This document shows, piece by piece, positions 1 through 10,710 of a stretch of 48,407 bases of DNA. The notes below the pieces were generated by a model that saw only the letters and a list, made by a program, of their open reading frames with translations, searched no databases and was not told the DNA's origin. The stretch covers positions 1 through 48,407 of the forward strand of contig DATENM010000029.1 of the NCBI GenBank assembly GCA_035275065.1, given 5' to 3'. This DNA comes from Blastocatellia bacterium (lineage in GTDB: Bacteria; Acidobacteriota; Blastocatellia; UBA7656). A program made the translations under genes and the position numbers. Each line of letters starts with the position of its first letter. Positions within the stretch are counted from its first letter, which is position 1.

Positions 1-1268
<1,268 letters not shown>

Positions 1269-1281
1269 ATTCGCCTATCCA

Positions 1282-1398
1282 TTTTGGATTTTAGATTTTA
1301 GATTACCGGAAAACTGCAAGCTCCATTGGGTCCAGTTCCCTCAATCCAAAATCGCCGGCGCGAAGCGCCAAGCTATGAAAATCTAAAATCCAAAATCG
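1282..1398. repeat. Inverted pair of heptamer tandem repeats (GGATTTT type) between lolD and clp
   Basis: The left arm 1282-1305 is built of GGATTTT/AGATTTT units with period 7. The right arm 1377-1398 is its inverted counterpart (AAAATCTAAAATCC). The right arm starts 4 bases after the lolD stop codon. The AT-rich units contrast with the GC-rich surroundings. A further single unit (tcaatccaaaatcg) lies at about 1351. In mRNA the arms could pair across a roughly 70-nt loop. Confidence 0.7.
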
Positions 1399-1401
1399 AA
1401 T

Positions 1402-2172
1402 TTAGCCGTTCCGCAATTGCCCGTCTTCAAGGTGTAGCACGCGGTCGCAGATCGCCGCCAGCCGCTCATTGTGGGTGACGATGACCGAGGTGAGGCGCTG
1501 CGAACGGTGAACCTCCTTGAGCAGGCGATGAATGCTTTCGCTGGTTTTGCTGTCGAGGTCGCCGGTTGGTTCGTCGGCCAGAAGTAAGCGCGGGCCTGCG
1601 ACCAGCGCTCTGGCCAAAGCGACACGCGCCTGCTCACCCCCTGACAGTTCGCCGGGACGGTGCGTTGCGCGAGTGCCGAGACCGACCGCCTCAAGCAGAG
1701 AATGGGCACGCTCGCGCGCCGCTCTCGACGAGCCGCGGCTGATGAGCAACGGCATCATGACGTTTTCAACGGCTGAGAACTCGGGCAGCAGGTGATGAAA
1801 TTGGAAGATGAACCCAATCTCCCTGTTGCGAAACCGTGCCAAGTCTACATCACCGAGTTTCGCGATGTCAAATTCGGCCACATTTACGACTCCGCTCGTT
1901 GGTCTATCCAATCCTCCTAAAAGATGCAATAGGGTTGATTTTCCAGCCCCCGACGGGCCGACGATGGCCACCATCTCGCCCGCCGCGACCTCCATCCGTA
2001 AGCCTTCAAAGACGACGACGCGGCTGCTGCCCGAATCATAAATTCTTGTCAGGCCCTCGGCCTTGATGATTGCGGATTGCGGATTGCGGATTGCAGATTG
2101 CTGGAATGACGAAGCGGCGGGCCGCGTTTCAACCGTTGCGCCTTCAACCGGAGTCTTTGAATCATCGATCAT
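1402..2172 (-). CDS. lolD: LolD-type lipoprotein-releasing ABC transporter ATP-binding protein
   Basis: ATPase of an inner-membrane LolCDE/MacB-class transporter that powers release of lipoproteins or similar export. It has Walker A GPSGAGKST (72-80), Q-loop region FIFQFHHLLPEFSAVENV, ABC signature LSGGE (176-180), Walker B LLLADEPTG (196-204) and H-loop H234. 256 residues is somewhat longer than usual, because residues 1-35 precede the canonical fold. Part of that extension (QQSAIRNPQSAI) is encoded by a heptamer tandem repeat. No good Shine-Dalgarno precedes the ATG at 2172 and no better in-frame start is seen, so the N-terminus is uncertain. It follows the LolC/E-type permease on the same strand, so the two very likely form one transporter. 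Confidence 0.9.
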   Translation of the reverse strand: MIDDSKTPVEGATVETRPAASSFQQSAIRNPQSAIIKAEGLTRIYDSGSSRVVVFEGLRMEVAAGEMVAIVGPSGAGKSTLLHLLGGLDRPTSGVVNVAEFDIAKLGDVDLARFRNREIGFIFQFHHLLPEFSAVENVMMPLLISRGSSRAARERAHSLLEAVGLGTRATHRPGELSGGEQARVALARALVAGPRLLLADEPTGDLDSKTSESIHRLLKEVHRSQRLTSVIVTHNERLAAICDRVLHLEDGQLRNG

Positions 2173-2219
2173 CCAAACGACATTCTAAATTCCGCAATCC
2201 GCAATCCGCAATCCGCAAT
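2068..2219. repeat. Inverted pair of GCGGATT heptamer repeats spanning the lolD start
   Basis: The left arm at 2068-2102 carries about four GCGGATT-like units with period 7 and lies inside the lolD coding sequence. The right arm at 2187-2219 is the inverted form (ccgcaatccgcaatccgcaatc) and occupies the lolC-lolD gap. The first codons of lolD sit in the loop between the arms. If folded in mRNA, the structure would enclose the lolD start codon. Confidence 0.75.
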
Positions 2220-2223
2220 CGCC

Positions 2224-3471
2224 TCACTCATACCGCAGCCCCTCGACCGGCGTGACGCGCGCGGCATTCCATGAAGGATAGAGTGTCGATAGGAAGCTGA
2301 TGGCCAGGGCGACCGCCACCACCACCACCGCGTCGGTGACGCTCAAGTGAAACGGCAGGTAGTCGAGCGCGTAAGCGCCCGCCGGCAGCTTGATCCAGTG
2401 ATAGCGGTCGGCGAAGTGGCAAAAGCCCGCGCCGACAACCACCCCGATCACTGTGCCGACCGCGCCGATCATCAAGCCTTGAGCCATAAAGAGCCACATC
2501 ACGCTGCGGCTGGTCGCGCCCATTGATTTCAGGATGGCGATGTCGCGCTGCTTCTCCAGCACGATCATGATCAGCACGGTGATGATGTTGAGCGCGGCGA
2601 TGCCGATGACGATCAGCAGGGCGATGCCGGAGACATATTTCTCATAACTGAGCGCGCTGTAAATCGGCGCGTTCAGTTCTTGCCAGGTCTGCACCTGGTA
2701 ATCATTGCCGACGGCGGCAAGCACCTGCTGGCTGATCGCCTGGACGTTGTCCACGTCGTCGACTTTCATCTGGATCATCTCGGCGACGTCCGGGCTGCCG
2801 GTCAGGCGTTGCGCCGCATCGAGCGAGATATAGGCCCAGGCTTCGTCGTAATCGCTCAAGCCGGTCGAGAAGATGCCGGCGACGCGAAAGTCGCGGATGC
2901 GCGGCGCCATGCCCATCGGCGTCAGGTGGCCCTGCGGCGAAGTGATCGTGGCGATGTCGCCGACCTTTAAGCCGACGGTTGCCGCGAGCCCGCGGCCGAC
3001 GAAGACGCGGTCGATCTTCACGTCCGAATCCGGCTCGCTCTCCGGTTCGGCAAGCAGTCGCGGGTCGCCTTCGGTGGCAAACTGGAAGACTTCATTCGTC
3101 GCCGGCGGCTCGCTCATGTCGACACCCTTGAGGATCGCGCCTTCCGTCTGATTGCTGCCGGTGATCAGGACGCGGTCATAAAGCGTCGCCGAGGCCGAGC
3201 GGATATGCGGGAGCTGGCTGAGCCGTTCGACCATCTGGCGATAATCGCTGAGCGGCTCGCGCGTCTTGTGTCCGAGGTTGAGGTGCGCGGTGCCGGAAAG
3301 TATCTTGGTCTGAAACTCCTGCCGGAAGCCGGTCATCATCGCCAGTACGGTAATCAGCGCCGCCACGCCGGCAGCAACCGCCGCAATGGCGATCACGGTG
3401 ATGACTGAAATCATCACTTGCTTTCGCTTCGCCCTCAGATAGCGCAGCGCGATGAACAGTTCGTATGGCAT
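2224..3471 (-). CDS. LolC/LolE-family lipoprotein-releasing ABC transporter permease
   Basis: Inner-membrane permease partnering the adjacent LolD-type ATPase. 415 residues is the family's usual size. The N-terminus MPYELFIALRYLRAKRK is the classic LolC/E entry. One membrane span (about 18-45) follows, then a periplasmic MacB_PCD-like domain (about 50-260) and three C-terminal spans of an FtsX domain (about 275-400), ending PVEGLRYE. The motif ILKSMGATSRSVMWLF is the usual cytoplasmic coupling loop. Only one LolC/E gene is present, so the permease may be a homodimer. The start ATG lies at the edge of a heptamer repeat and has no visible Shine-Dalgarno. Its spacing 23 bases after lysS suggests co-transcription, possibly with translational coupling. 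Confidence 0.92.
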   Translation of the reverse strand: MPYELFIALRYLRAKRKQVMISVITVIAIAAVAAGVAALITVLAMMTGFRQEFQTKILSGTAHLNLGHKTREPLSDYRQMVERLSQLPHIRSASATLYDRVLITGSNQTEGAILKGVDMSEPPATNEVFQFATEGDPRLLAEPESEPDSDVKIDRVFVGRGLAATVGLKVGDIATITSPQGHLTPMGMAPRIRDFRVAGIFSTGLSDYDEAWAYISLDAAQRLTGSPDVAEMIQMKVDDVDNVQAISQQVLAAVGNDYQVQTWQELNAPIYSALSYEKYVSGIALLIVIGIAALNIITVLIMIVLEKQRDIAILKSMGATSRSVMWLFMAQGLMIGAVGTVIGVVVGAGFCHFADRYHWIKLPAGAYALDYLPFHLSVTDAVVVVAVALAISFLSTLYPSWNAARVTPVEGLRYE

Positions 3472-3474
3472 GAG

Positions 3475-3507
3475 CAGTGGTCAATGGCCAGTGGTCAGTG
3501 GTCAGTT
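3475..3507. repeat. Heptamer tandem repeat (CAGTGGT type) covering the lysS stop and lolC leader
   Basis: Period-7 units cagtggt/caatggc run from just ahead of the lolC start codon into the last codons of lysS. The lysS TGA stop (3495-3497) lies inside a unit. Only one arm is present here; no inverted partner is seen nearby. Confidence 0.7.
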
Positions 3508-5120
3508 GAAGGCTCGTCTGACCTGATGCCTTCCGCATCAGCCTCAAGCTCACTCGTTGCCTGCACGTTCGCGACGGCTAATTTTTCTGGCCTCATATGA
3601 GGGAACAAGATGACGTCGCGGATCGAGCGCGAGTTCGTCAGCAACATCACCAGGCGGTCAATGCCGATGCCTTCACCGGCGGTCGGCGGCATGCCGTAGC
3701 TCAAGGCGCGAATGTAGTCTTCGTCAATCACCATCGCTTCGTCGTCGCCAGTGGCGCGCCGCTTCATCTGATCTTCGAAGCGCCGCCGCTGGTCGCGCGG
3801 GTCGTTGATCTCGCAGAAGGCGTTGGCAATCTCCATGCCGGCGATGAACAGCTCGAAGCGGTCAACGAAGCGCGGGTCGCTCTGGCTTTGCTTTGACAGC
3901 GGCGATAGCTCGGTCGGGAATTCTGTGATGAAGGTCGGGTTGACGAGACGCTTTTCGGCGACGGCCTCGAACAACTCGCCGAGCAAATAACCGTCGCCGA
4001 GTTTTTGCACGTCTGATATCTCGGCTCGCAGATGGCGGGGAAGTTTTTCAATCCACGCAAGCAAGCCCTCGCGGGTCGAGAGATCGTCAACCGTCGGCCT
4101 CTCATTTTCGTTGGGCCAGTAATGGCTGACGGCTTCGCGCATGGTCAGGCGTTGCCACGGGCGCGTAAAATCAATCTCCCTTTCGCCGTAAGGCAGCCGC
4201 GCGCTGCCGCCGACGCGCTCGGCGAGGGCGGCGATCAGCTCTTCGGTCATGCGTAGCAAGTCTTCGTATTCGGAATAGGCTTCGTAGAATTCGAGCATCG
4301 TGAATTCGGGATTGTGACTGCGGTCGAAGCCCTCGTTGCGAAAGTTCCGGTTGATCTCGTAGACCTTTTCAAAGCCGCCGACGATCAGCCGCTTCAAGTA
4401 AAGCTCCGGCGCGATGCGCGCATAAAGATCGATGTCGAGGGCGTTGTGATGCGTGACGAAAGGCCGCGCCGCCGCGCCCGTCGCCAGCGGCGTCAGCATC
4501 GGCGTTTCGACTTCGATGTAGCCGCGCTCGTCAAAAAAATGGCGAATCAGACGAATCGTTTCGGCGCGCTTCTCGAAGACGCGGCGCACGTCGCGGTTGG
4601 CGATCAGGTCTGCGTAACGTTGCCGGTAGCGCACCTCGACATCGTGCAGGCCATAGTACTTGTCGGGCGGCGGCAGCAGGGCTTTTGACAGGAAGGCGAG
4701 CGACTCGCCGTGGATCGAAAGCTCGCCCGTGCGTGTGCGAAACAATCGCCCTTCGGTGCCGACGAAATCGCCGAGATGCAGCAGCTTGAAGAGCGCCCAG
4801 GTCTTCTCGTCCACCTCGTTCGAGCGCAGGTAGATTTGCATCAACTCGCCGCCATCGGTAAAACGGATGAAGGCGGCTTTGCCCATCTTGTTGATGGCGT
4901 GAACCCGCCCGGCGGCCCGCACACGCACGGGCGCGGCCTCCAACTCTTCGCCGCTCTTGCCGCCGAAGTCGCGAACGATCTCGGTGATCGTGTGGGTGCG
5001 CGGGAATTTGTGCGGGTAGGTTTCAACGCCGAGGTCGGCGATCTCTTCGAGCGCGCGCTGGCGCTCCAGTTGCTGGTCGTTGATGTCAGGTTCTTGCCCT
5101 TGCGGCTGCTCGTCGGCCAT
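3495..5120 (-). CDS. lysS: Lysyl-tRNA synthetase, class II
   Basis: Charges tRNA-Lys with lysine in the cytoplasm. I place the start at the ATG at 5118-5120 ([12 protein letters not shown]), preceded by GGGAG at 5127-5131 with a 6-base gap. A longer frame upstream would run through a perfect promoter. The protein is 541 residues, near the family's usual size of about 500. It has an anticodon-binding OB fold (about 66-165), class II motif 1 ([18 protein letters not shown], about 194-211), motif 2 (RNFRNEGF...HNPEFTMLE, about 258-277) and motif 3 ([12 protein letters not shown], 482-493). The last residues (STDH) come from a heptamer repeat that also supplies the stop codon. It is the first gene of a lysS-lolC/E-lolD group. 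Confidence 0.96.
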   Translation of the reverse strand: MADEQPQGQEPDINDQQLERQRALEEIADLGVETYPHKFPRTHTITEIVRDFGGKSGEELEAAPVRVRAAGRVHAINKMGKAAFIRFTDGGELMQIYLRSNEVDEKTWALFKLLHLGDFVGTEGRLFRTRTGELSIHGESLAFLSKALLPPPDKYYGLHDVEVRYRQRYADLIANRDVRRVFEKRAETIRLIRHFFDERGYIEVETPMLTPLATGAAARPFVTHHNALDIDLYARIAPELYLKRLIVGGFEKVYEINRNFRNEGFDRSHNPEFTMLEFYEAYSEYEDLLRMTEELIAALAERVGGSARLPYGEREIDFTRPWQRLTMREAVSHYWPNENERPTVDDLSTREGLLAWIEKLPRHLRAEISDVQKLGDGYLLGELFEAVAEKRLVNPTFITEFPTELSPLSKQSQSDPRFVDRFELFIAGMEIANAFCEINDPRDQRRRFEDQMKRRATGDDEAMVIDEDYIRALSYGMPPTAGEGIGIDRLVMLLTNSRSIRDVILFPHMRPEKLAVANVQATSELEADAEGIRSDEPSTDH

Positions 5121-5174
5121 CGGTTTCTCCCATGCTCTGACAGTTGCGTTTCTGCCTGTTGCTACAAGCAATTG

Positions 5175-5204
5175 ATTATAGGAAGCGACTTTCCGCAGTG
5201 TCAA
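5175..5204 (-). promoter_or_regulatory. Perfect sigma70-type promoter for lysS
   Basis: On the minus strand, TTGACA (5204-5199) and TATAAT (5180-5175) are both exact consensus hexamers, separated by 18 bases. Transcription would start near 5168, about 48 bases upstream of the chosen lysS ATG. This also argues against any lysS start upstream of 5120. Confidence 0.85.
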
Positions 5205-5238
5205 ACATGGGCGCCGAAAGCGCGTCATGGAGCGATTG

Positions 5239-5266
5239 TTGAGTCTGTTTTTTATTGTGCTATACT
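5239..5266 (+). promoter_or_regulatory. Probable extended -10 sigma70-type promoter for the plus-strand Clp ATPase
   Basis: TTGAGT (5239-5244), a 16-base spacer and TATACT (5261-5266), the latter preceded by TGC to give an extended -10. It faces away from the lysS promoter, so this is a divergent control region. The leader to the ATG at 5357 is about 85 bases. Confidence 0.65.
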
Positions 5267-5356
5267 TGAAAAGGATGATTCATCAAACCGCGGAACCTGA
5301 TTCGCAAGTGAGCGCAGACGCCGGGCTCGCCGGCCCCCATAGGAAGTAGAACAGCC

Positions 5357-7621
<2,265 letters not shown>

Positions 7622-7645
7622 CCCGCATTAGACGGTATGAATGAG

Positions 7646-7680
7646 AGCGGCGCGAGTAGGGATTCGCGCCGCTTTCTTTT
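7646..7680 (+). terminator. Intrinsic terminator after the Clp ATPase
   Basis: A perfect 10-bp stem agcggcgcga (7646-7655) / tcgcgccgct (7664-7673) with an 8-base loop is followed by a T-rich tract (tttctttt, ending 7680). It begins 24 bases after the stop codon. Confidence 0.88.
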
Positions 7681-7682
7681 CA

Positions 7683-7713
7683 ATGTGGCGCAAGCTAACA
7701 GCTTGCGCCACAT
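7683..7713. repeat. Perfect 14-bp palindrome with 3-base loop
   Basis: Arm 7683-7696 (atgtggcgcaagct) and arm 7700-7713 (agcttgcgccacat) are exact inverted copies around aac. It directly follows the terminator and precedes the next gene's ribosome binding site by about 20 bases. It could be a REP-type element or a second stop for transcription. It has no T-tract of its own. Confidence 0.7.
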
Positions 7714-7745
7714 CCGAACGGTGATTTGATTCAGGAGGCAAAGCG

Positions 7746-8531
7746 GTGCAGGGAAGACTCAGGCTTATTTATTGGCTGCTGGCGTTTGTAATAATTGCTA
7801 CCCACGTGACGGCGGCGCAGGAGCAGGACGAGAGCGACCCGGCGAAGGCGCTCGCGCTGGTGCAAGCGGCCATCAAGGCGCGCGGCGGCGAGGCTTACCT
7901 GAAGATGCGCACGACGGCGACGCGCGGCCAATACACGGCTTATGAAAAGGGCGTATCGGGCGACCCTTTGCCGTTCGTTGATTACGTCGGCCCGAAGCGC
8001 GAGCGCACAGAGTTTGGCAAGGGCGACACCAAATATGTGCAGGCGAATTCAGAGGGCGCTAACTGGATTTATGACGCCAAGGCGAAACAGATCAAAGACC
8101 AGACTGATGAACAGGTGAAGCAGTTTCAGCAAGGCGCGCGCTACGATCTGGACAACCTCTTGCGCGTGGCCAACGCGCAGCAGGGCGTCAAGCTGGTTTA
8201 TCTGGGCCGCCGCGAGCCGTGGCGCAGCACCTTTTCCGAAGCCGTGCGCGTCGAGTTTAGCGATGGCGGCCAGGCGACGATTCACTTCAACCCGCGCGAC
8301 CACCTGCCCTTGAGCATCGAATACAAATCGCTCACCACCGAGGGTGAGGTCTTAAGCGAGACGCGCTATTTTCGCTGGGTGGAATTCGGCGGCGTGCAGT
8401 TTCCGACGATTCAGGACTTCTACCGCAATGGCAAGCAGAGCGCCCGCGTCAGTTTCGACGACGTCAATCTCAACGCCAACCTCGCGGACAAACTCTTTGC
8501 CAGGCCGGCGAACATCAAAGAAGTCAAATGA
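7746..8531 (+). CDS. Secreted LolA/RseB-like protein of unknown function
   Basis: 261 residues starting with GTG, with AGGAGG at 7733-7738 and a 7-base gap. Residues 1-24 form a signal peptide ending near THVTAAQ, so the product is exported. The mature part has the look of the LolA/LppX/MucB beta-sheet fold: GGEAYLKMRTTATRGQ near the start, then alternating strands such as VRVEFSDGGQATIHFNPRDHLPLSIEY, and a C-terminal FDDVNLNANLADKLFARP closing segment. Similar opening and closing segments occur in the C-terminal half of the cytochrome protein at 40117-41334. No catalytic residues or cysteines stand out. It lies alone between a terminator and a promoter, so it is probably monocistronic. The function is not known; binding a lipid or another hydrophobic ligand is only inferred from the fold. 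Confidence 0.75.
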   Translation: MQGRLRLIYWLLAFVIIATHVTAAQEQDESDPAKALALVQAAIKARGGEAYLKMRTTATRGQYTAYEKGVSGDPLPFVDYVGPKRERTEFGKGDTKYVQANSEGANWIYDAKAKQIKDQTDEQVKQFQQGARYDLDNLLRVANAQQGVKLVYLGRREPWRSTFSEAVRVEFSDGGQATIHFNPRDHLPLSIEYKSLTTEGEVLSETRYFRWVEFGGVQFPTIQDFYRNGKQSARVSFDDVNLNANLADKLFARPANIKEVK

Positions 8532-8555
8532 GGGAATGACGCGCCATGATTCCGC

Positions 8556-8584
8556 TTGACGCTGGGAACCGCCCGCAACATAAT
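8556..8584 (+). promoter_or_regulatory. Sigma70-type promoter for the small coiled-coil gene
   Basis: TTGACG (8556-8561), a 17-base spacer and CATAAT (8579-8584). The start would be near 8591, about 34 bases upstream of the ATG at 8625. Confidence 0.7.
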
Positions 8585-8624
8585 CGCGTTAAGCAAGGTA
8601 AGAACACTTTAGAAAGGAGGCAAG

Positions 8625-8912
8625 ATGAGTAGTAACGAACTTCAGGAACTGATTACTCTAGTTCGAGCGATGGAGACAGGGATGCGAAATCTCAGTACTC
8701 GCGTTGAATCGCTTGAAGGGAAAGTTGACAACCTTCAGCAGGAGTTCACTGTCCGCTGGACATCAATGGACGAGCGCCTTTTAGAGATGCACAGCGACAT
8801 TCGCAAGATAGACAGGAAATTCGACCTGCTGAATGAAGACGTGATGGAAGTCCGATCAGATCAGCGCGATATGAATCGCCGCCTCGATAAGATGGAACGT
8901 AAGGTGTCTTAA
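8625..8912 (+). CDS. Small coiled-coil protein
   Basis: 95 residues, strongly charged, without a signal peptide or membrane segment. Residues 5-93 show near-continuous heptad spacing (for example LVRAMETGMRNLSTRVESLE, and later MNRRLDKMERKV), so an elongated helical coiled coil is likely. An AAAGGAGG ribosome binding site lies 5 bases upstream of the ATG, and a good promoter precedes it. The base composition is less GC-rich than its neighbours. It converges with another small helical protein gene. I do not recognise a family with a known function; such proteins are usually structural or adaptor-like, but that is a guess. Confidence 0.75.
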   Translation: MSSNELQELITLVRAMETGMRNLSTRVESLEGKVDNLQQEFTVRWTSMDERLLEMHSDIRKIDRKFDLLNEDVMEVRSDQRDMNRRLDKMERKVS

Positions 8913-8930
8913 GAACACCGACCCAAAACA

Positions 8931-8949
8931 CACGGCTCGCCGTGGCGAG
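8931..8949. terminator. Weak hairpin between convergent small genes
   Basis: CACGG/CCGTG (8931-8935 / 8940-8944) or alternatively CTCGCC/GGCGAG (8936-8941 / 8944-8949) could pair. On the plus strand a loosely T-rich stretch follows (gcttcctgccttttacttcc). It may serve both convergent genes. It is weak by usual terminator criteria. Confidence 0.35.
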
Positions 8950-8978
8950 TTGCTTCCTGCCTTTTACTTCCCCACTTT

Positions 8979-9311
8979 TTACATCACACGCTCTGGCGCT
9001 TCCTGCAAAGCTCGCAAAAACTCCTGGCGCATCTCTGTGAAATCCTGGCCGATGCTACGCAGCTCGTTAATCATGTAAGTCAATTCGTCTTCCTGCCAGG
9101 AGGGTTCGGGCGCGACGCCCGACAGTCGCGCTTCGAGCGAGATGAAGCGCTCTTCGAAGGTCACGAAGCGATCCTTGATGCGCTGCCAGTCCTGTTCCGA
9201 GCTGAAATAAATATCGATGTGCTGCTGGAACTCAACGGCGCTCGTGCGCAATTGCGAGAGCAGATCGAGAACGTCGCGGATCGTCACGTTGGAGGCATGT
9301 GGTTCGTCCAT
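8979..9311 (-). CDS. Small helical/coiled-coil protein of unknown function
   Basis: 110 residues from the ATG at 9309-9311 (MDEPHASNVTIRDVLDLL). A start 10 codons upstream (9341) is possible, but it lies only 3 bases from a hairpin arm and has no ribosome binding site. The chosen start has AGG 8 bases upstream. The protein is predicted to be helical throughout, with heptad-like segments (WQRIKDRFVTFEERFISLEARLSG, then ELTYMINELRSIGQDFTEMRQEFLRAL). It has no signal peptide or membrane span. The general layout resembles the coiled-coil product encoded convergently next door, but the two are not obvious paralogues. It could be co-transcribed with the aldolase gene upstream if the hairpin at 9345-9367 is leaky. 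Function unknown. Confidence 0.7.
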   Translation of the reverse strand: MDEPHASNVTIRDVLDLLSQLRTSAVEFQQHIDIYFSSEQDWQRIKDRFVTFEERFISLEARLSGVAPEPSWQEDELTYMINELRSIGQDFTEMRQEFLRALQEAPERVM

Positions 9312-9344
9312 GATGTCAACCTGTGTTGAGTGGAAAACCATGAA

Positions 9345-9367
9345 GGCGCGGCCCCTGTTGCCGCGCC
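9345..9367 (-). terminator. Hairpin after the aldolase gene
   Basis: GGCGCGGC (9345-9352) and GCCGCGCC (9360-9367) form a perfect 8-bp stem around a 7-base loop, 20 bases downstream of the fbaB stop codon. Only a short T-rich stretch follows on the minus strand, so termination may be partial. Confidence 0.5.
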
Positions 9368-9386
9368 CCCCGTATAGCTTCTAAGT

Positions 9387-10454
9387 CTAAGCGACGGTGA
9401 CCTGCGCGGCGAGATAAACGTCCTGGATGGCATTGAGGATTTCGATGCCATCGCGCAGCGGCTTCTGGAACGCCTTGCGCCCGCTGATCAAGCCCATGCC
9501 GCCGGCGCGCTTGTTAATGACCGCCGTGCGCACAGCCTGTTGCAGATCGTTCTGCCCCGACTCGCCGCCGCTGTTGATCAAGCCGGCGCGCCCCATATAA
9601 CAGTTCGCCACCTGATAGCGCGTCAGGTCAATCGGGTGATCGGTCGTCAGCTCGGTGTAGACCAGCTCGGAAATCTTGCCGTAAGGGTTCTCTTTCGAGG
9701 CCAGCGCCTTGTAGCCGCCATTGTTGGTCGGCATCTTCTGCTTGATGATGTCGGCTTCGATGGTGACGCCGAGATGATTGGCCTGGCCTGTCAGGTCAGC
9801 CGACGTGTGATAGTCGGCCTCTTTGGTCTTGAAGGCTGGATTACGCAGATAGCACCACAAGACGGTGAACATGCCAAGCTCGTGGGCGCGCTCGAAGGCT
9901 TCCGAGACTTCCTGGAGCTGGCGCGTTGATTCGTCCGAGCCGAAGTAGATGGTCGCGCCCAGGCCGACGCAGCCCATCTCGAAGGCCGCGTCCACGGACG
10001 CGAAAGGAATCTGGTCGAATTTGTTCGGATAGGTCAGGAACTCGTTGTGGTTGAATTTGAGGATGAACGGGATGCGGTGCGCGTACTTGCGCGCCACCAT
10101 GCCGAGCACGCCGAAGGTAGTGGCGACGGCGTTGCAGCCGCCTTCAATCGCCAGCTCGCAGATGTTCGCCGGGTCGAAGTACATCGGGTTGGGCGCAAAC
10201 GACGCGCCCGCCGAATGCTCAATCCCCTGGTCTACCGGCAGGATCGACAGGTAGCCGGTCTTAGACAACCGGCCCGTGTTATACATCGTTTGCAGGTTGC
10301 GCATGACGACCGGCGAGCGGTCGGTATATGCAAACACGCGGTCTATGTAATCCGGCCCCGGCAGATGGAGATGCTCTTTGGGGATGGATTTGCTCTGGTA
10401 CGACAGCAGGCTCTCGGCTTCAGCGCCGAGGATTTCTTCAATTTGTCCACTCAT
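9387..10454 (-). CDS. fbaB: Class I fructose-bisphosphate aldolase, DhnA/FbaB type
   Basis: Reversibly cleaves fructose 1,6-bisphosphate to glyceraldehyde 3-phosphate and dihydroxyacetone phosphate (glycolysis/gluconeogenesis, cytoplasm). 355 residues, close to the 350 of E. coli FbaB, with near-collinear motifs: [20 protein letters not shown] (59-76), [60 protein letters not shown] and [14 protein letters not shown]. The Schiff-base lysine of this family corresponds to K238 in DIIKQK. The ATG has AGGAGG 5 bases upstream. It has its own promoter 64 bases upstream and is followed by a hairpin. Confidence 0.96.
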   Translation of the reverse strand: MSGQIEEILGAEAESLLSYQSKSIPKEHLHLPGPDYIDRVFAYTDRSPVVMRNLQTMYNTGRLSKTGYLSILPVDQGIEHSAGASFAPNPMYFDPANICELAIEGGCNAVATTFGVLGMVARKYAHRIPFILKFNHNEFLTYPNKFDQIPFASVDAAFEMGCVGLGATIYFGSDESTRQLQEVSEAFERAHELGMFTVLWCYLRNPAFKTKEADYHTSADLTGQANHLGVTIEADIIKQKMPTNNGGYKALASKENPYGKISELVYTELTTDHPIDLTRYQVANCYMGRAGLINSGGESGQNDLQQAVRTAVINKRAGGMGLISGRKAFQKPLRDGIEILNAIQDVYLAAQVTVA

Positions 10455-10517
10455 CTCAGCCTCCTGGCAAGTCTCGAATGGCGTTGGTCAAAATGGGTCT
10501 TGCTGATCGAAGGAACC

Positions 10518-10546
10518 ATTTTATGCCGCGCAACCGGCGCGGTCAA
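10518..10546 (-). promoter_or_regulatory. Sigma70-type promoter for fbaB
   Basis: On the minus strand, TTGACC (10546-10541), a 17-base spacer and TAAAAT (10523-10518). The start would be near 10511, giving a leader of about 57 bases. It sits immediately after the terminator of the upstream gene. Confidence 0.75.
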
Positions 10547-10551
10547 CGCGC

Positions 10552-10581
10552 AAAAAAAGGGACGCGCTTATGACGCGTCCC
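10552..10581 (-). terminator. Intrinsic terminator after the heme/ankyrin gene
   Basis: On the minus strand, GGGACGCG (10581-10574) pairs perfectly with CGCGTCCC (10566-10559) around a 7-base loop, followed by seven T (10558-10552). It lies 130 bases downstream of the stop codon at 10711. Confidence 0.85.
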
Positions 10582-10710
10582 GCAAGGACCTGAGATGTTT
10601 ACCCATTCAAGCAGAGCTGCCGGGCGAGCCGAAAATACCTCGCCGCAAAAAAAAATCGCGCGCCCCGCTATGACCGGAACTCATCCCGCGCATACTGATC
10701 TGCGAACATA

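Noticed and set aside
5121..5228. N-terminal extension of lysyl-tRNA synthetase from an upstream start at 5228
   Set aside because: The extension would be encoded by a perfect consensus promoter region and has no homology. The ATG at 5120 has a good ribosome binding site.
9312..9341. Ten-residue N-terminal extension of the small helical protein
   Set aside because: The ATG at 9341 has no ribosome binding site and lies next to a terminator-like hairpin. The internal ATG at 9311 is better placed.
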